Assembly (NCBI GenBank): GCA_023227835.1
Contig: JALOCI010000006.1
Coordinates: forward strand, 41,873 to 105,872
DNA from: Bacteroidales bacterium
Lineage (GTDB): Bacteria; Bacteroidota; Bacteroidia; Bacteroidales; UBA932
Reading direction: 5' to 3'
DNA: 64,000 nt
How positions within the stretch are numbered: the first letter of the stretch is position 1; each line of letters starts with the position of its first letter. Shown in pieces: positions 26,476-35,810 of the stretch. A model generated the notes under the pieces. That model ran no database searches and was not told the DNA's origin. It saw nothing but the letters and a program-made list of their open reading frames with translations. The translations under genes and the position numbers were made by a program.

Positions 26476-27453
26476 ATGTATACACTGGAAGAGCTTGACG
26501 CGATTGTGGAGAAGGCTGTAATCACGCTTGATCTTAAAGGGAAACCTGAAGAGCTCTATGAACCTATTGAATATCTGATTTCCATCGGAGGTAAAAGGCT
26601 GAGACCTAAGATGGCCCTTATGACATACAATCTTTTTTCAGATAAAATCGACAATGAAATATTGTATCCCGCAATGGCCATTGAGGTATTTCACGGGTTT
26701 ACCCTTATTCATGACGATATAATGGATGATGCACCCTTAAGGCGTAACCAGACAACAGTTCATAATAAATGGAACAATAATATCGCAATCCTTTCAGGTG
26801 ATGTAATGTGCATAAAGTCATACCAATATATTGCACATGCCCCGGCTGCATCGCTAAACAAGGTTTTGGCCCTTTTTTCAAAAACAGCAGCTCAGGTATG
26901 TGAAGGACAACAGATTGATATGAACTATGAGTCAGTCCCTTTTATCACGACGGAAGATTATACGGAGATGATATCTCTTAAAACTGCCGTTTTGATTGCC
27001 TGTTCTGCCAAAATCGGGGCTATTATAGCCGGAGCAGGAGAAAAGGTGTCAGATATGCTATACAATTATGGATATAAGCTCGGGCTTGCCTTTCAGATTA
27101 AAGATGATTACCTGGACAGCTTCGGAAATACGCTGACATTTGGTAAGGCAATTGGAGGGGATATTCTTTGTAATAAAAAAACATGGCTCCTCGTTGAGGC
27201 TTTCAAGAGGGCTAACCCGGAACAGACAAACGCATTGCTGGCTCTTTTCAGGAATAGTACAATAGCCCCTGAAGAGAAAATAACAGGCGTTTTGGAAAAA
27301 TATAAAGAGCTGGGTATCAAGGAGGGTGCTGAAGAGGCGATTGCCAGGTATCATTCTGAAGCCAGGGATATTGTACTTGCATCCGGATTGACTAAGGCAC
27401 AGGAAGCTCAACTGATTGCTTTTGCCGACAAACTTATTAATCGTGAAAAATAA
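26476..27453 (+). CDS. Polyprenyl diphosphate synthase
   Basis: Chain-elongating prenyltransferase that condenses isopentenyl diphosphate with an allylic primer. The 325 residues include both metal-binding aspartate motifs: DDIMDDAPLRR (first, near 75-85) and LAFQIKDDYLD (second, near 205-215), with GGKRLRPKM near 35. Residues just before the first aspartate motif (GFTLIH) are of intermediate bulk, so product length (geranylgeranyl, octaprenyl or other) cannot be set by eye. It is followed after 11 bases by a DUF4254 gene and the glycosyltransferase 9 gene. Confidence 0.95.
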   Translation: MYTLEELDAIVEKAVITLDLKGKPEELYEPIEYLISIGGKRLRPKMALMTYNLFSDKIDNEILYPAMAIEVFHGFTLIHDDIMDDAPLRRNQTTVHNKWNNNIAILSGDVMCIKSYQYIAHAPAASLNKVLALFSKTAAQVCEGQQIDMNYESVPFITTEDYTEMISLKTAVLIACSAKIGAIIAGAGEKVSDMLYNYGYKLGLAFQIKDDYLDSFGNTLTFGKAIGGDILCNKKTWLLVEAFKRANPEQTNALLALFRNSTIAPEEKITGVLEKYKELGIKEGAEEAIARYHSEARDIVLASGLTKAQEAQLIAFADKLINREK

Positions 27454-27464
27454 TTATAAACTAT

Positions 27465-28079
27465 ATGAAGTACAGTGAAAAATTCAACGAGATCTTCGAA
27501 AGGTCTGTCAATGATTATCATAAATTGGACGATGTAGATGCCATGTTGGCGGATCCTTATGAACCGGGAACTATTGAATATTTCCTGTACAAGAAGAACT
27601 GGATAGATGCAGTTCAATGGCATCTGGAGGATATTATCAGGAATCCCTCTATTGATCCTGTTGAGGCTCTTGAAATAAAGAGGAGAATTGACAGGTCAAA
27701 CCAGGAGAGAACAGATCTTGTTGAGATGATTGACAGCTATTTTATGGATCTTTTCTCGAATGTTAAGCAACAGTCCGGCGCAACAATAAATACTGAGACG
27801 CCTGCATGGGCAATAGACAGGCTTTCGATTCTTGCACTCAAGATCTATCATATGAGAGCAGAGGCCGAGAGAAAAGATGCCTCAGAAGAGCATATAGCTG
27901 CATGTGCAAAGAAATATCAAACGCTCCTTACTCAAAAAGAGGATCTTTCACTTGCAATCGATCAGCTTCTTACCGACATTGAATCCGGAAGAAAGTATAT
28001 GAAGTTTTATAAACAGATGAAAATGTACAACGATCCGGCGTTGAATCCGGTACTATATCAAGGTGGGAAAAAAAGCTAG
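27465..28079 (+). CDS. DUF4254-family protein
   Basis: A 204-residue cytoplasmic, mostly helical protein of a Bacteroidetes-typical family without known activity. It has conserved-looking blocks IEYFLYKKNWIDAVQWHLED and DRLSILALKIYHM, and no signal peptide or membrane segment. In many Bacteroidetes the family sits beside a glycosyltransferase 9 gene, as here, where its 3' end overlaps the GTG start of the next gene by 17 bases. This suggests a role in cell-envelope glycan assembly, but that is context only. Confidence 0.8.
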   Translation: MKYSEKFNEIFERSVNDYHKLDDVDAMLADPYEPGTIEYFLYKKNWIDAVQWHLEDIIRNPSIDPVEALEIKRRIDRSNQERTDLVEMIDSYFMDLFSNVKQQSGATINTETPAWAIDRLSILALKIYHMRAEAERKDASEEHIAACAKKYQTLLTQKEDLSLAIDQLLTDIESGRKYMKFYKQMKMYNDPALNPVLYQGGKKS

Positions 28080-29079
28080 GCACATATTAATTCTCAGGTT
28101 CTCCGCCATAGGCGATATTGCTATCGGGGCACCGTTGGTAAGGGCTTATGCCCGGGCCAATCCCGACGTCCGGTTTACAATGGTTTCTCAACCCAGAATG
28201 GCAGCACTGTTTTCCGGTATTGAAAACCTCTCATTCTTCCCGGTGGACTTTAAGAGTAAATACAAAGGCTTCAAAGGGCTTACCAGACTATTCCGTGATC
28301 TGGCAAGAACAAGGCCTACTGATATTGCCGATTTACACAACGTAACCCGTACCTGGGTTCTCCGGGGTTGTTTCTTTTTTACTTTTTTAAGAATTGCTTT
28401 TCTTCATAAAGGAAGATCGGAAAAATCAAGGCTCACAAGAAGGGGTAACAAGCAGCTAAGGCAGCTTCCTTCAATGCTAAGCCGTTACGAAAATGTATTA
28501 ATAAAGATTGGACTTGAGAATATCGGTTTTGCCGGAAGGGAGTGTTTTACAAAGACTTCCGCACAAAGAGAGCATGTAAGAATAGGAATTGCCCCGTTCG
28601 CAAAACATAAGGGAAAGGCATGGCCTTATGAATATATGGAGGAGGTTGTCTCAACACTAAGTGAGGATAAAAGATTTCTTATTTTTCTCTTTGGCGGCGG
28701 ACGTGACGAAGAGGCTATGCTGCATGCAATGGAACAGAAATATTCAGGAGTAGAGTCCGCCGCCGGCAAATATACGCTTGAAGAGGAACTGGAATTACTA
28801 AAAAGCCTCGACCTTATGATATCCATGGACTCTGCGAACATGCACCTTGCTTCTTTTGTAGGTACTCCTGTATTATCAATATGGGGTGCAACACATCCTT
28901 ATGCCGGTTTTTACGGATGGAATCAAAAACCTGATAATGCCTTGCAGATTGATTTAGAATGCAGGCCTTGTTCTGTATTCGGCAACAAAGAGTGTTACCG
29001 GGGAGATTACGCCTGCCTGATGAACATTAAGCCTCAAATGGTGTTGGATAAAGTGTTCTCAATAACTTCACGAGACTAA
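28063..29079 (+). CDS. Glycosyltransferase family 9 (heptosyltransferase-like)
   Basis: Probable lipopolysaccharide-core glycosyltransferase of 338 residues using an ADP- or other nucleotide sugar. The N-terminal Rossmann half starts with HILILRFSAIGDIAIGAP, and the C-terminal half has IGIAPFAKHKGKAWP, the acidic LISMDSANMHLASFVGTP motif that binds the nucleotide sugar, and SIWGATHPYAGFYGW. The start is GTG at 28063, inside the preceding gene in another frame; no later in-frame start keeps the first beta strand. A late cysteine cluster (CRPCSVFGNKECYRGDYACL) is usual for the subgroup. Confidence 0.92.
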   Translation: MGKKARHILILRFSAIGDIAIGAPLVRAYARANPDVRFTMVSQPRMAALFSGIENLSFFPVDFKSKYKGFKGLTRLFRDLARTRPTDIADLHNVTRTWVLRGCFFFTFLRIAFLHKGRSEKSRLTRRGNKQLRQLPSMLSRYENVLIKIGLENIGFAGRECFTKTSAQREHVRIGIAPFAKHKGKAWPYEYMEEVVSTLSEDKRFLIFLFGGGRDEEAMLHAMEQKYSGVESAAGKYTLEEELELLKSLDLMISMDSANMHLASFVGTPVLSIWGATHPYAGFYGWNQKPDNALQIDLECRPCSVFGNKECYRGDYACLMNIKPQMVLDKVFSITSRD

Positions 29080-29085
29080 TCGGAA

Positions 29086-30345
29086 ATGAAAATAAAGAGT
29101 ACAGATATCGAGATAATGTCACCCGCCGGCAATTTCGAGGCACTTCATGCTGCAATCCAGGGGGGGGCCAATTCAATATATTTCGGGGTGGGAGAGCTGA
29201 ATATGCGTTCCCATTCTGCCAATAACTTCTCAACAGAGGATCTTCCGGAGATTGTTTCTATATGCAAGAGTAATAATGTCAAGTCATACCTGACTCTTAA
29301 CATTGTCATATACAACTCAGATCTGGAGGCGATGCACAAAACAGTAGAGGCTGCACATGAAGCGGGTGTCTCTGCAATCATTGCCTCGGATATGGCTGTA
29401 ATACTCTATGCAAGGAAGCTCGGGGTGGAGGTACATATCTCCACACAACTCAATGTCTCAAATATAGAGAGTGTCAGATACCATGCCCAATTTGCAGATG
29501 TGATTGTATTGTCCAGGGAGCTGACATTAGTACAGATAAAGGAGATCAGTGATGCAATCAAAAGAGATAAGATAACAGGGCCATCCGGCAGATTGGTAGC
29601 GCTCGAGCTATTCTGCCACGGCGCTTTGTGTATGGCTGTCTCCGGAAAATGCTACCTCAGCCTTCATGAATACAATGCCTCTGCAAACAGAGGTTCATGC
29701 TATCAGTTATGCAGAAGAGGCTATCAGGTGACAGACCTTGAGACCGGAATGCAGCTCGAGATTGACAATAAATATATTATGTCACCAAAGGATCTTTGCA
29801 CTATCGAATTTGTTGACAAAATAATCGACGCGGGTGTGACAGTATTCAAGATTGAGGGCAGGGCAAGGGCTGCAGAGTATGTAAAAAGAGTTACTTCTGC
29901 ATATCGTGAAGCTGCAGATGCAGTTTGTGGCGGCTCTTATGACAGGAAGCTTTCAGGTGAGCTTAAAGCTCGTGTCTCCTCGGTCTTTAACCGAGGTTTC
30001 TGGGACGGATACTACCAGGGAGCAAAACTTGGCGAATGGAGCGATGTATACGGAAATAAGGCGACCAGAAAGAAACGTTACGTTGGTAAAGTCACAAACT
30101 ATTTTTCAAATCTTTCTGTTGCCGAGGTACTTGTAGAAACAGGTGAACTCAGGACAGGTGATCAGATACTGATAACCGGCCCTTCAACAGGTGTTATTGA
30201 GTGTGAGGCACAGGAGATAAGAGTGGACCTTAAGGTGACAGAGAAAGCTGTCAAGGGCGAGTACTGCTCAATACCGGTCCCGGCCGGCGTGAAACTCAGG
30301 AGGTCGGATAAAATATATATTTGGGAGGAGGCTAATGTTTCCTGA
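29086..30345 (+). CDS. U32-family protein (TrhP-like tRNA hydroxylation factor)
   Basis: Member of the peptidase U32 family, whose TrhP (YegQ) branch takes part in prephenate-dependent 5-hydroxyuridine formation at tRNA position 34. The 419 residues form a TIM-barrel domain with ELFCHGALCMAVSGKCYLS (near 185-203) and NRGSCYQLCRRGYQV, the cysteine pattern expected to hold an iron-sulfur cluster, then a C-terminal beta domain. The older label collagenase is not supported by a protease motif. The branch (TrhP or the 23S rRNA enzyme RlhA) is inferred. It overlaps the next gene by 11 bases. Confidence 0.88.
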   Translation: MKIKSTDIEIMSPAGNFEALHAAIQGGANSIYFGVGELNMRSHSANNFSTEDLPEIVSICKSNNVKSYLTLNIVIYNSDLEAMHKTVEAAHEAGVSAIIASDMAVILYARKLGVEVHISTQLNVSNIESVRYHAQFADVIVLSRELTLVQIKEISDAIKRDKITGPSGRLVALELFCHGALCMAVSGKCYLSLHEYNASANRGSCYQLCRRGYQVTDLETGMQLEIDNKYIMSPKDLCTIEFVDKIIDAGVTVFKIEGRARAAEYVKRVTSAYREAADAVCGGSYDRKLSGELKARVSSVFNRGFWDGYYQGAKLGEWSDVYGNKATRKKRYVGKVTNYFSNLSVAEVLVETGELRTGDQILITGPSTGVIECEAQEIRVDLKVTEKAVKGEYCSIPVPAGVKLRRSDKIYIWEEANVS

Positions 30346-30775
30346 AAAGATAATTGATTTTATAAAAGAACACCATGTTCTTACTCTGGCTGTCTCGGAC
30401 GGTTGTGACATCTGGTGCTCTCACGCTTTCTATACATTCGTTGAGGATGAATTGCTTTTTGTCATTACGTCCGACGATAAAACGAGGCACATATCCATTA
30501 TAAGTAAAAACCCCGGTCTTGTGGCCGGGGCTGTATGTCTCGAAACAGAGACAATTGGTCTTATACGCGGACTTCAGTTTAAGGCTGAGGCAAAAAAATG
30601 TGACGATTCATTGACTAACAGATACCGACTGAAGTATTTGAAGAGGTTTCCTTACGCAGTGTTGAAAGGTGGAGACTTGTGGACACTAAGGGTCACAGAG
30701 GTAAAATTCACTGACAACCGGTTGGGCTTTGGTAAGAAACTACTTTGGAACGAAAACGACGGAGTCGTTAAATGA
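30335..30775 (+). CDS. Pyridoxamine-phosphate-oxidase-fold protein (YhbP-like)
   Basis: A 146-residue split-barrel flavin-binding-fold protein. The N-terminal strand pattern (HHVLTLAVSDGCDIWCSHAF, ELLFVITSDDKTRHISII) fits the pyridoxamine 5'-phosphate oxidase-like superfamily, in particular the small YhbP/UPF0306 group. The start overlaps the end of the U32 gene and has a clear AGGAGG-like Shine-Dalgarno, unusual for this organism. In E. coli yhbP also lies close to U32 genes. Activity is unknown. Its 3' end overlaps the convergent metK by 8 bases. Confidence 0.75.
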   Translation: MFPEKIIDFIKEHHVLTLAVSDGCDIWCSHAFYTFVEDELLFVITSDDKTRHISIISKNPGLVAGAVCLETETIGLIRGLQFKAEAKKCDDSLTNRYRLKYLKRFPYAVLKGGDLWTLRVTEVKFTDNRLGFGKKLLWNENDGVVK

Positions 30776-32045
30776 TTCCGAAACTCTTCTTTATTTTTTC
30801 CACGAAATCAAGCTTCTCCCATCCGAAAAACTGTATCTCCTTTTGAACAGGAACTCCGTTTTCAACAACTTCGACAATTTTGGTGAAAGGATCCCTTCCC
30901 ATATGTCCGTATGATGCACTGACTTCATAAATCGGATTTTTCAACTGAAACCTCTCAATTATTTTTGCAGGGCGCAGGTCGAATATCTCGCTTATTTTAG
31001 CCGCTATTTCGCTGTCGTTCATAGGAATATTGCAAGTTCCGAATGTGTTTACAAAAACACTTACAGGTTGAGCAACACCAATTGCATAGGCAATCTGAAC
31101 CAGAACCTCCCTTGCAACGCCTGCTGCAACGAGATTTTTGGCAATATGTCTTGCTGCATAAGCGCCGGAGCGGTCAACTTTGCTGGGATCCTTACCCGAG
31201 AAAGCTCCGCCACCGTGAGCCCCTTTACCTCCGTATGTGTCAACTATAATTTTTCTTCCGGTTAGACCGGTATCCCCGTGCGGTCCGCCTATGACAAACT
31301 TTCCGGTAGGATTTACGAGTAATTTATATCCGTGGTTGAAAAGCTCTTTTGTGTGTTCAGGAAGTCTGTTTATTATTCTGGGAATGAGAATCTCTTGAAT
31401 GTCCGATTTGATAGTTGCAAGCATCTTCTCGTCAGCGTCGAACTCGTCATGCTGTGTGGAGATGACAATCGTGTGAACCTTAAGAGGTTTGTTATTCTCA
31501 TCGTATTCGATGGTAAACTGTGATTTTGCATCAGGTCTGAGGTAGGGCATCAGTGAGGTCTCTTTCCTGATTTTCGAAAGCTCAAGCAGGGCAATATGAG
31601 AAAGAGTCAGAGGCAGAGGCATGTACTCCTCTGTGTCTGTGCAGGCGTAACCGAACATCATTCCCTGATCGCCGGCTCCCTGTTCATCGGCTGTAGCAAC
31701 CGAATTACCTGATTCATCAAATTTATCGACACCACGGTTTATATCCGGGGACTGGTCGTGAATTGCGGACAGAATACCACAGGAGTTTCCGTCAAACATA
31801 TACTCTGCTTTTGTATAACCAATCCTGTTAATCACTCTTCTGGCAATCTGCTGGATATCAACATAAGCTCTAGAATTGACCTCGCCACCTACAACCACGA
31901 GACCAGTGCTCACGAATGTCTCGCAGGCAACTTTTGAATTTGAGTCAAGACGAAGGAATTCGTCGAGAATAGCATCGGAAATCTGATCGGCAACCTTGTC
32001 CGGATGCCCTTCTGATACCGATTCGGAAGTAAATAGATACGACAT
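30768..32045 (-). CDS. metK: S-adenosylmethionine synthetase
   Basis: Makes S-adenosylmethionine from methionine and ATP in the cytoplasm. It is complete at 425 residues, with SEGHPDKVADQISDAILDE at the N-terminus, the ATP motif GAGDQGMMFGYA (near 125) and the phosphate-binding GGGAFSGKDPSKVDRSGAY (near 275). The C-terminus carries an extension compared with the E. coli enzyme (IIERFQLKNPIYEVSASYGHM and after), usual in Bacteroidetes. It is preceded by a promoter and a probable SAM-II riboswitch, giving feedback by its own product. Confidence 0.99.
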   Translation of the reverse strand: MSYLFTSESVSEGHPDKVADQISDAILDEFLRLDSNSKVACETFVSTGLVVVGGEVNSRAYVDIQQIARRVINRIGYTKAEYMFDGNSCGILSAIHDQSPDINRGVDKFDESGNSVATADEQGAGDQGMMFGYACTDTEEYMPLPLTLSHIALLELSKIRKETSLMPYLRPDAKSQFTIEYDENNKPLKVHTIVISTQHDEFDADEKMLATIKSDIQEILIPRIINRLPEHTKELFNHGYKLLVNPTGKFVIGGPHGDTGLTGRKIIVDTYGGKGAHGGGAFSGKDPSKVDRSGAYAARHIAKNLVAAGVAREVLVQIAYAIGVAQPVSVFVNTFGTCNIPMNDSEIAAKISEIFDLRPAKIIERFQLKNPIYEVSASYGHMGRDPFTKIVEVVENGVPVQKEIQFFGWEKLDFVEKIKKSFGII

Positions 32046-32119
32046 GATAATTAGTGTTTAATTACTAAAACATTTAAATCTGGAAAGGGTTTGATTTTGC
32101 AGAAAAGTAGCGCCGGAAG

Positions 32120-32176
32120 ACTCTATTTTAGCATTTTTTCATGTGGTTGCAAGCAGTCAAATCCCTCCACAATACG
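32120..32176 (-). promoter_or_regulatory. Probable SAM-II riboswitch in the metK leader
   Basis: On the minus strand the leader has a GTGG/CCAC hairpin (with + strand 32167-32170 and 32143-32146) whose loop reads AGGGATTTGACTGCTTGCAA, followed by a short A-rich linker and GCTAAAA. The blocks GATTT, TTGCAA and GCTAAA, in this order and spacing, match the SAM-II (SAM_alpha) consensus, a compact pseudoknot known from alphaproteobacteria and some Bacteroidetes. It starts within about 10 bases of the predicted transcription start and ends about 75 bases before the metK ATG. Confidence 0.75.
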
Positions 32177-32180
32177 GATG

Positions 32181-32214
32181 CAAATGTAATACAATTGAAT
32201 TAAAATCACACAAA
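32181..32214 (-). promoter_or_regulatory. Promoter of metK
   Basis: On the minus strand TTTG (complement of 32211-32214) and TACATTTG (complement of 32181-32188) are 22 bases apart. Transcription from here would begin just upstream of the riboswitch. Confidence 0.7.
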
Positions 32215-32264
32215 AAAAATAATTATTGCGAAATTGTTAAAATGTTAATAAAATCTCAAAGTAG

Positions 32265-32297
32265 TTTGTAAGTTCTACTCTCTTTTTGTTATTTTTG
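32265..32297 (+). promoter_or_regulatory. Promoter of the Oar-type receptor gene
   Basis: TTTG at 32265-32268 and TATTTTTG at 32290-32297 are spaced by 21 bases, an exact consensus promoter. The ATG at 32331 follows after 33 bases. It is back-to-back with the metK promoter. Confidence 0.8.
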
Positions 32298-32330
32298 CGA
32301 CAGAAACACTAACACTTTATCTAATTATCT

Positions 32331-35300
32331 ATGAAACAAGCGATTAAAAGATTTGCCCTGACAGCCATGGGGCTCTTTGTGGCCTTCGCAGCAATTGCAC
32401 AGGTTACAACGTCATCCATGAGCGGACGAATTACAGAGACTAATGGTACTCCTATTCCTGGTGCTACCGTGCTCGCTGTACACATGCCATCCGGCTCTCA
32501 GTTCTATGCGGTAACTGATAATACCGGAAATTACCGCATTCAGAATATGCGGGTTGGGGGTCCTTATAATGTTGCAATCCAGACGTTGGGCTTCAGAAAG
32601 TTAGAGACACAAGGTATCACTATATCTCTTGCTGACAACTATGTCCTCAACGCCGTACTTCAAGAAGAGGCTGTAGGCCTTGATGAAATTGTTGTTTCAG
32701 CTGTCAGTACCACTTCAAATATGAGATCAGACAGAGCTGGCGCAATCACATCTATTAATCTGGAAGCAATAAACGGAACACCTACAATTGACCGTAGTAT
32801 GAACGACCTGATCAAAATGACTCCTCAGGTTTTTGTATCTGGTAGCGGACCTCAGATTGGAGGTGGTAGTTATCGTCAAAGTTTCGTGACAGTCGATGGT
32901 GCTGCTTTCAATAATGCTTTTGGTATTGGACAGAATCTGCCTGCAAGCGGATCTCCTATATCTTTGGATGCTCTTGAGCAGATATCAATCAGTGTTACAC
33001 CTTATGATGTTCGCCAGAGCGGCTTTACCGGTGGCTCTATTAATGCTGTTACTCGTTCCGGTAGCAACGAATTCTCAGGTTCAATCTACACCTACTTCAA
33101 CAATCAGGATTTCCAAGGTAATAAAGTAGGTAGTACAACTCTTACAAAGAATGATTCCAAATATTTAGTTTATGGTGCCAGGGTTGGTGGTCCTATTATT
33201 AAAAACAAACTCTTCTTTTTCCTTAACTTCGAAAAAGAAAGTGTTACAGAACCGGGCCCATCTCGCGTTGCTGCTACAGCAGCCAAACCATACACAAACG
33301 GTTCTGATAATGTGGCACGTCCTACTGCCTCTACTATGGATCTTCTGTCTAATTACCTGAATAGCACTTATGGATACAATCCTGGCGCATACCAAGGATA
33401 TTCTTCAGAGAGTCCTGGTATGAAAATTCTTGCCCGTCTTGATTGGAATATAAACAAGAACCATAAATTCAATATCAGGTATAGTAACACAGAGAAAAAA
33501 TCGCCTAGTGCGCCTTCTACCTCTACAAGCGGTCTTGGAAACAGAAATTTTACTACTGATAACCGTCAATCAATGAAGGCTATCTATTTCCAGAACGCAC
33601 GATACTATCAGGAAACAAACTTCTCTTCAGTTGCCGGTGAATTGACCTCTCGTTTTTTTGAAGGTCGTCTGACAAACGCACTCAGAGCTTCATACTCTCA
33701 CCAATATGAGCCACGTTCTACTGAAGGCGGTGATTTTCCTTTTGTTGACATAGCTGTTGCCGGTAATGTATACACATCTTTTGGTACTGAGCTATTCTCT
33801 TATGGAAACCTTAGGGATGTAAAGACAACAAATATCACAGACGAACTTTCTTATAGTCTTGGTAAACACAATCTCATGGCCGGTATCCAATATGAGCATA
33901 ATAATACAAAGAATGGATTCCAGCGTTTCGGTGCAGGATACTACCAATATTCATTTGCTACAGAAGACGCTCTCGTTGCAGCCATAAACAACGGCACATT
34001 ATTCAACTCCCCTGCACAGTATGCAATCACTCATTCATATAACGAAGACTTTTCACAAGCTTTCCCAGAGTTCAACTTCAATCAACTTTCATTGTATCTT
34101 CAGGATGAGTATTCAATAAGCGATAAATTTAAATTGCTAGCAGGCATTCGTTTCGAACTTCCGATGTATCCGTCACTTGATACATATAGCCAACAGGTAG
34201 CAACAACACAACTTGGTGAATATAACAATAATGGTGGCTTCTATGATACAAGCGTTCTTCCGTCTACTAAACTAATGGTTTCTCCTAGGATTGGTTTTAA
34301 CTGGGATATTACCGGTGACCGCTCTCTTGTTTTACGTGGTGGTACAGGTCTGTTTACAGGACGTATTCCTTTTGTATGGATAGTAGCTCAATCAGGTGAT
34401 AGTGGAGTTCTTCAAAATACTTACACTGCTGTTACAGGCGGATCTGCAACAGTTCCTTCCTTCTTGCCAAATCGTATTGATCAATTGAATCAGATATATC
34501 CAAATGGTATTACAGCTTCAACAGCTTCAATAACTCAGGTATCTCTAATGGCTGAAGATCTTAGGATGCCACAGACATGGAAAACTTCATTGGCATTGGA
34601 TGCAAGATTGCCTGGTGGAATATTGGCTTCATTAGAAGGAATCTATAATAAAGATGTGAATCCGGTTACTGTTTGCAACGTAGGTCTGCAAGATCCGGTA
34701 TCTACAGCCATTCCTAATTATGCTGACAACCGTCCTTACTATGGTAAGTATTATAATAGCACCCTTAAAAATGCATACCTTCTCAAAAATGCAGATAAAG
34801 CTGGTTATTACTACTCTTTGACTGCAAAATTAGAAAAGAATAACTGGCATGGTCTGTCAGGTATGTTGGCTTATACATTCAGTAAAGCACAAAGCTTGAA
34901 TGATGGGTTCGGTGATCAGCTCTATTCTGCATTCCAGAGTGCTTATACTGTTAAAGGTAACAATGTACAGGAACTTGCCGCTCCAAGCTATGTAATGCCT
35001 CATCGTCTTATCGGTTCGTTAAGTTATCGCAAAGAATACGGAAAACATTTCGCAACAGGTCTCTCTCTATTCTATGAAGGCGGCCCTCAGGGCAGATTGT
35101 CATATACATATACTGCAAACGTATTGGGTGACGGTGGTGCTTATAACCTAATCTATGTGCCAGCCAGCGTTGATGAACTTACCTTCTCAAATTACACATA
35201 CAAGGATGCCAGCGGTACAACTCAAACCTATACCTCTGCTCAACAGGCTCAGGACTTCTGGAATTTTATAAATAATGATGATTACCTTAAGACCAGAAAA

Positions 35301-35654
35301 GGAAAATATGCAGAACGAAATGGTGCTGTTTATCCATGGTCTCATCAGTTTGATATTAAGTTGACACAGGATTTCTTTGTAAATGTTAAAGGCAAACGTA
35401 ATACTATCCAACTTGGTCTGGATATCCAGAATTTAGGCAATTTGCTTAATAAGAATTGGGGACATAGATATTATTACAACCAATATGCTATTCTTAAGCA
35501 GGCCAGCAACAAATTTGCTCAAGGCAGCACCGGAGAACCGGTATACCAATTCCAGAGAAATGGTGTTGATGTGCTGACTAAAACATTCAGATCTGATAAC
35601 TCATTCTCATCAACTTATTCAATGCAGATAAGCTTACGTTATATTTTCAATTAA
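32331..35654 (+). CDS. Oar-type TonB-dependent outer-membrane receptor
   Basis: A large outer-membrane protein of 1107 residues. A signal peptide (1-23, ending AAIAQ) is followed by a carboxypeptidase-regulatory-like beta-sandwich (about 25-110, SGRITETNGTPIPGATVLAV), a TonB plug domain (about 120-235, with SLDALEQISISVTPYDVRQS) and a long beta-barrel ending in the aromatic strand MQISLRYIFN. This layout matches Oar/OmpA-related receptors. There is no SusD partner and no STN domain, so it is not a SusC pair nor sigma-coupled. A consensus promoter and a strong terminator make it a monocistronic, probably highly expressed gene. The substrate is unknown; Oar in Myxococcus has been linked to export and adhesion. 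Confidence 0.93.
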   Translation: MKQAIKRFALTAMGLFVAFAAIAQVTTSSMSGRITETNGTPIPGATVLAVHMPSGSQFYAVTDNTGNYRIQNMRVGGPYNVAIQTLGFRKLETQGITISLADNYVLNAVLQEEAVGLDEIVVSAVSTTSNMRSDRAGAITSINLEAINGTPTIDRSMNDLIKMTPQVFVSGSGPQIGGGSYRQSFVTVDGAAFNNAFGIGQNLPASGSPISLDALEQISISVTPYDVRQSGFTGGSINAVTRSGSNEFSGSIYTYFNNQDFQGNKVGSTTLTKNDSKYLVYGARVGGPIIKNKLFFFLNFEKESVTEPGPSRVAATAAKPYTNGSDNVARPTASTMDLLSNYLNSTYGYNPGAYQGYSSESPGMKILARLDWNINKNHKFNIRYSNTEKKSPSAPSTSTSGLGNRNFTTDNRQSMKAIYFQNARYYQETNFSSVAGELTSRFFEGRLTNALRASYSHQYEPRSTEGGDFPFVDIAVAGNVYTSFGTELFSYGNLRDVKTTNITDELSYSLGKHNLMAGIQYEHNNTKNGFQRFGAGYYQYSFATEDALVAAINNGTLFNSPAQYAITHSYNEDFSQAFPEFNFNQLSLYLQDEYSISDKFKLLAGIRFELPMYPSLDTYSQQVATTQLGEYNNNGGFYDTSVLPSTKLMVSPRIGFNWDITGDRSLVLRGGTGLFTGRIPFVWIVAQSGDSGVLQNTYTAVTGGSATVPSFLPNRIDQLNQIYPNGITASTASITQVSLMAEDLRMPQTWKTSLALDARLPGGILASLEGIYNKDVNPVTVCNVGLQDPVSTAIPNYADNRPYYGKYYNSTLKNAYLLKNADKAGYYYSLTAKLEKNNWHGLSGMLAYTFSKAQSLNDGFGDQLYSAFQSAYTVKGNNVQELAAPSYVMPHRLIGSLSYRKEYGKHFATGLSLFYEGGPQGRLSYTYTANVLGDGGAYNLIYVPASVDELTFSNYTYKDASGTTQTYTSAQQAQDFWNFINNDDYLKTRKGKYAERNGAVYPWSHQFDIKLTQDFFVNVKGKRNTIQLGLDIQNLGNLLNKNWGHRYYYNQYAILKQASNKFAQGSTGEPVYQFQRNGVDVLTKTFRSDNSFSSTYSMQISLRYIFN

Positions 35655-35676
35655 TATAACAGTATAATTTCTAAGG

Positions 35677-35709
35677 GAGAGCCTGCCTGACTTTATCAGG
35701 CAGGCTCTC
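35677..35709 (+). terminator. Terminator of the Oar-type receptor gene
   Basis: A perfect 14-pair GC-rich stem (35677-35690 with 35696-35709) with a 5-base loop, 22 bases after the stop codon. The T-tract is weak. Confidence 0.8.
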
Positions 35710-35767
35710 ATCGTTTAAAGCTCAAGTTAAAATAATCCACAGGGTTGCTCAAGCCGATAATGTTTTC

Positions 35768-35775
35768 TATATTTG
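35768..35775 (+). promoter_or_regulatory. -7 promoter box for yraN
   Basis: TATATTTG matches TAnnTTTG, 35 bases before the yraN ATG at 35811. Confidence 0.5.
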
Positions 35776-35810
35776 TTATGGCAGACGGGGAGAAATGTGG
35801 CTGATTGACA

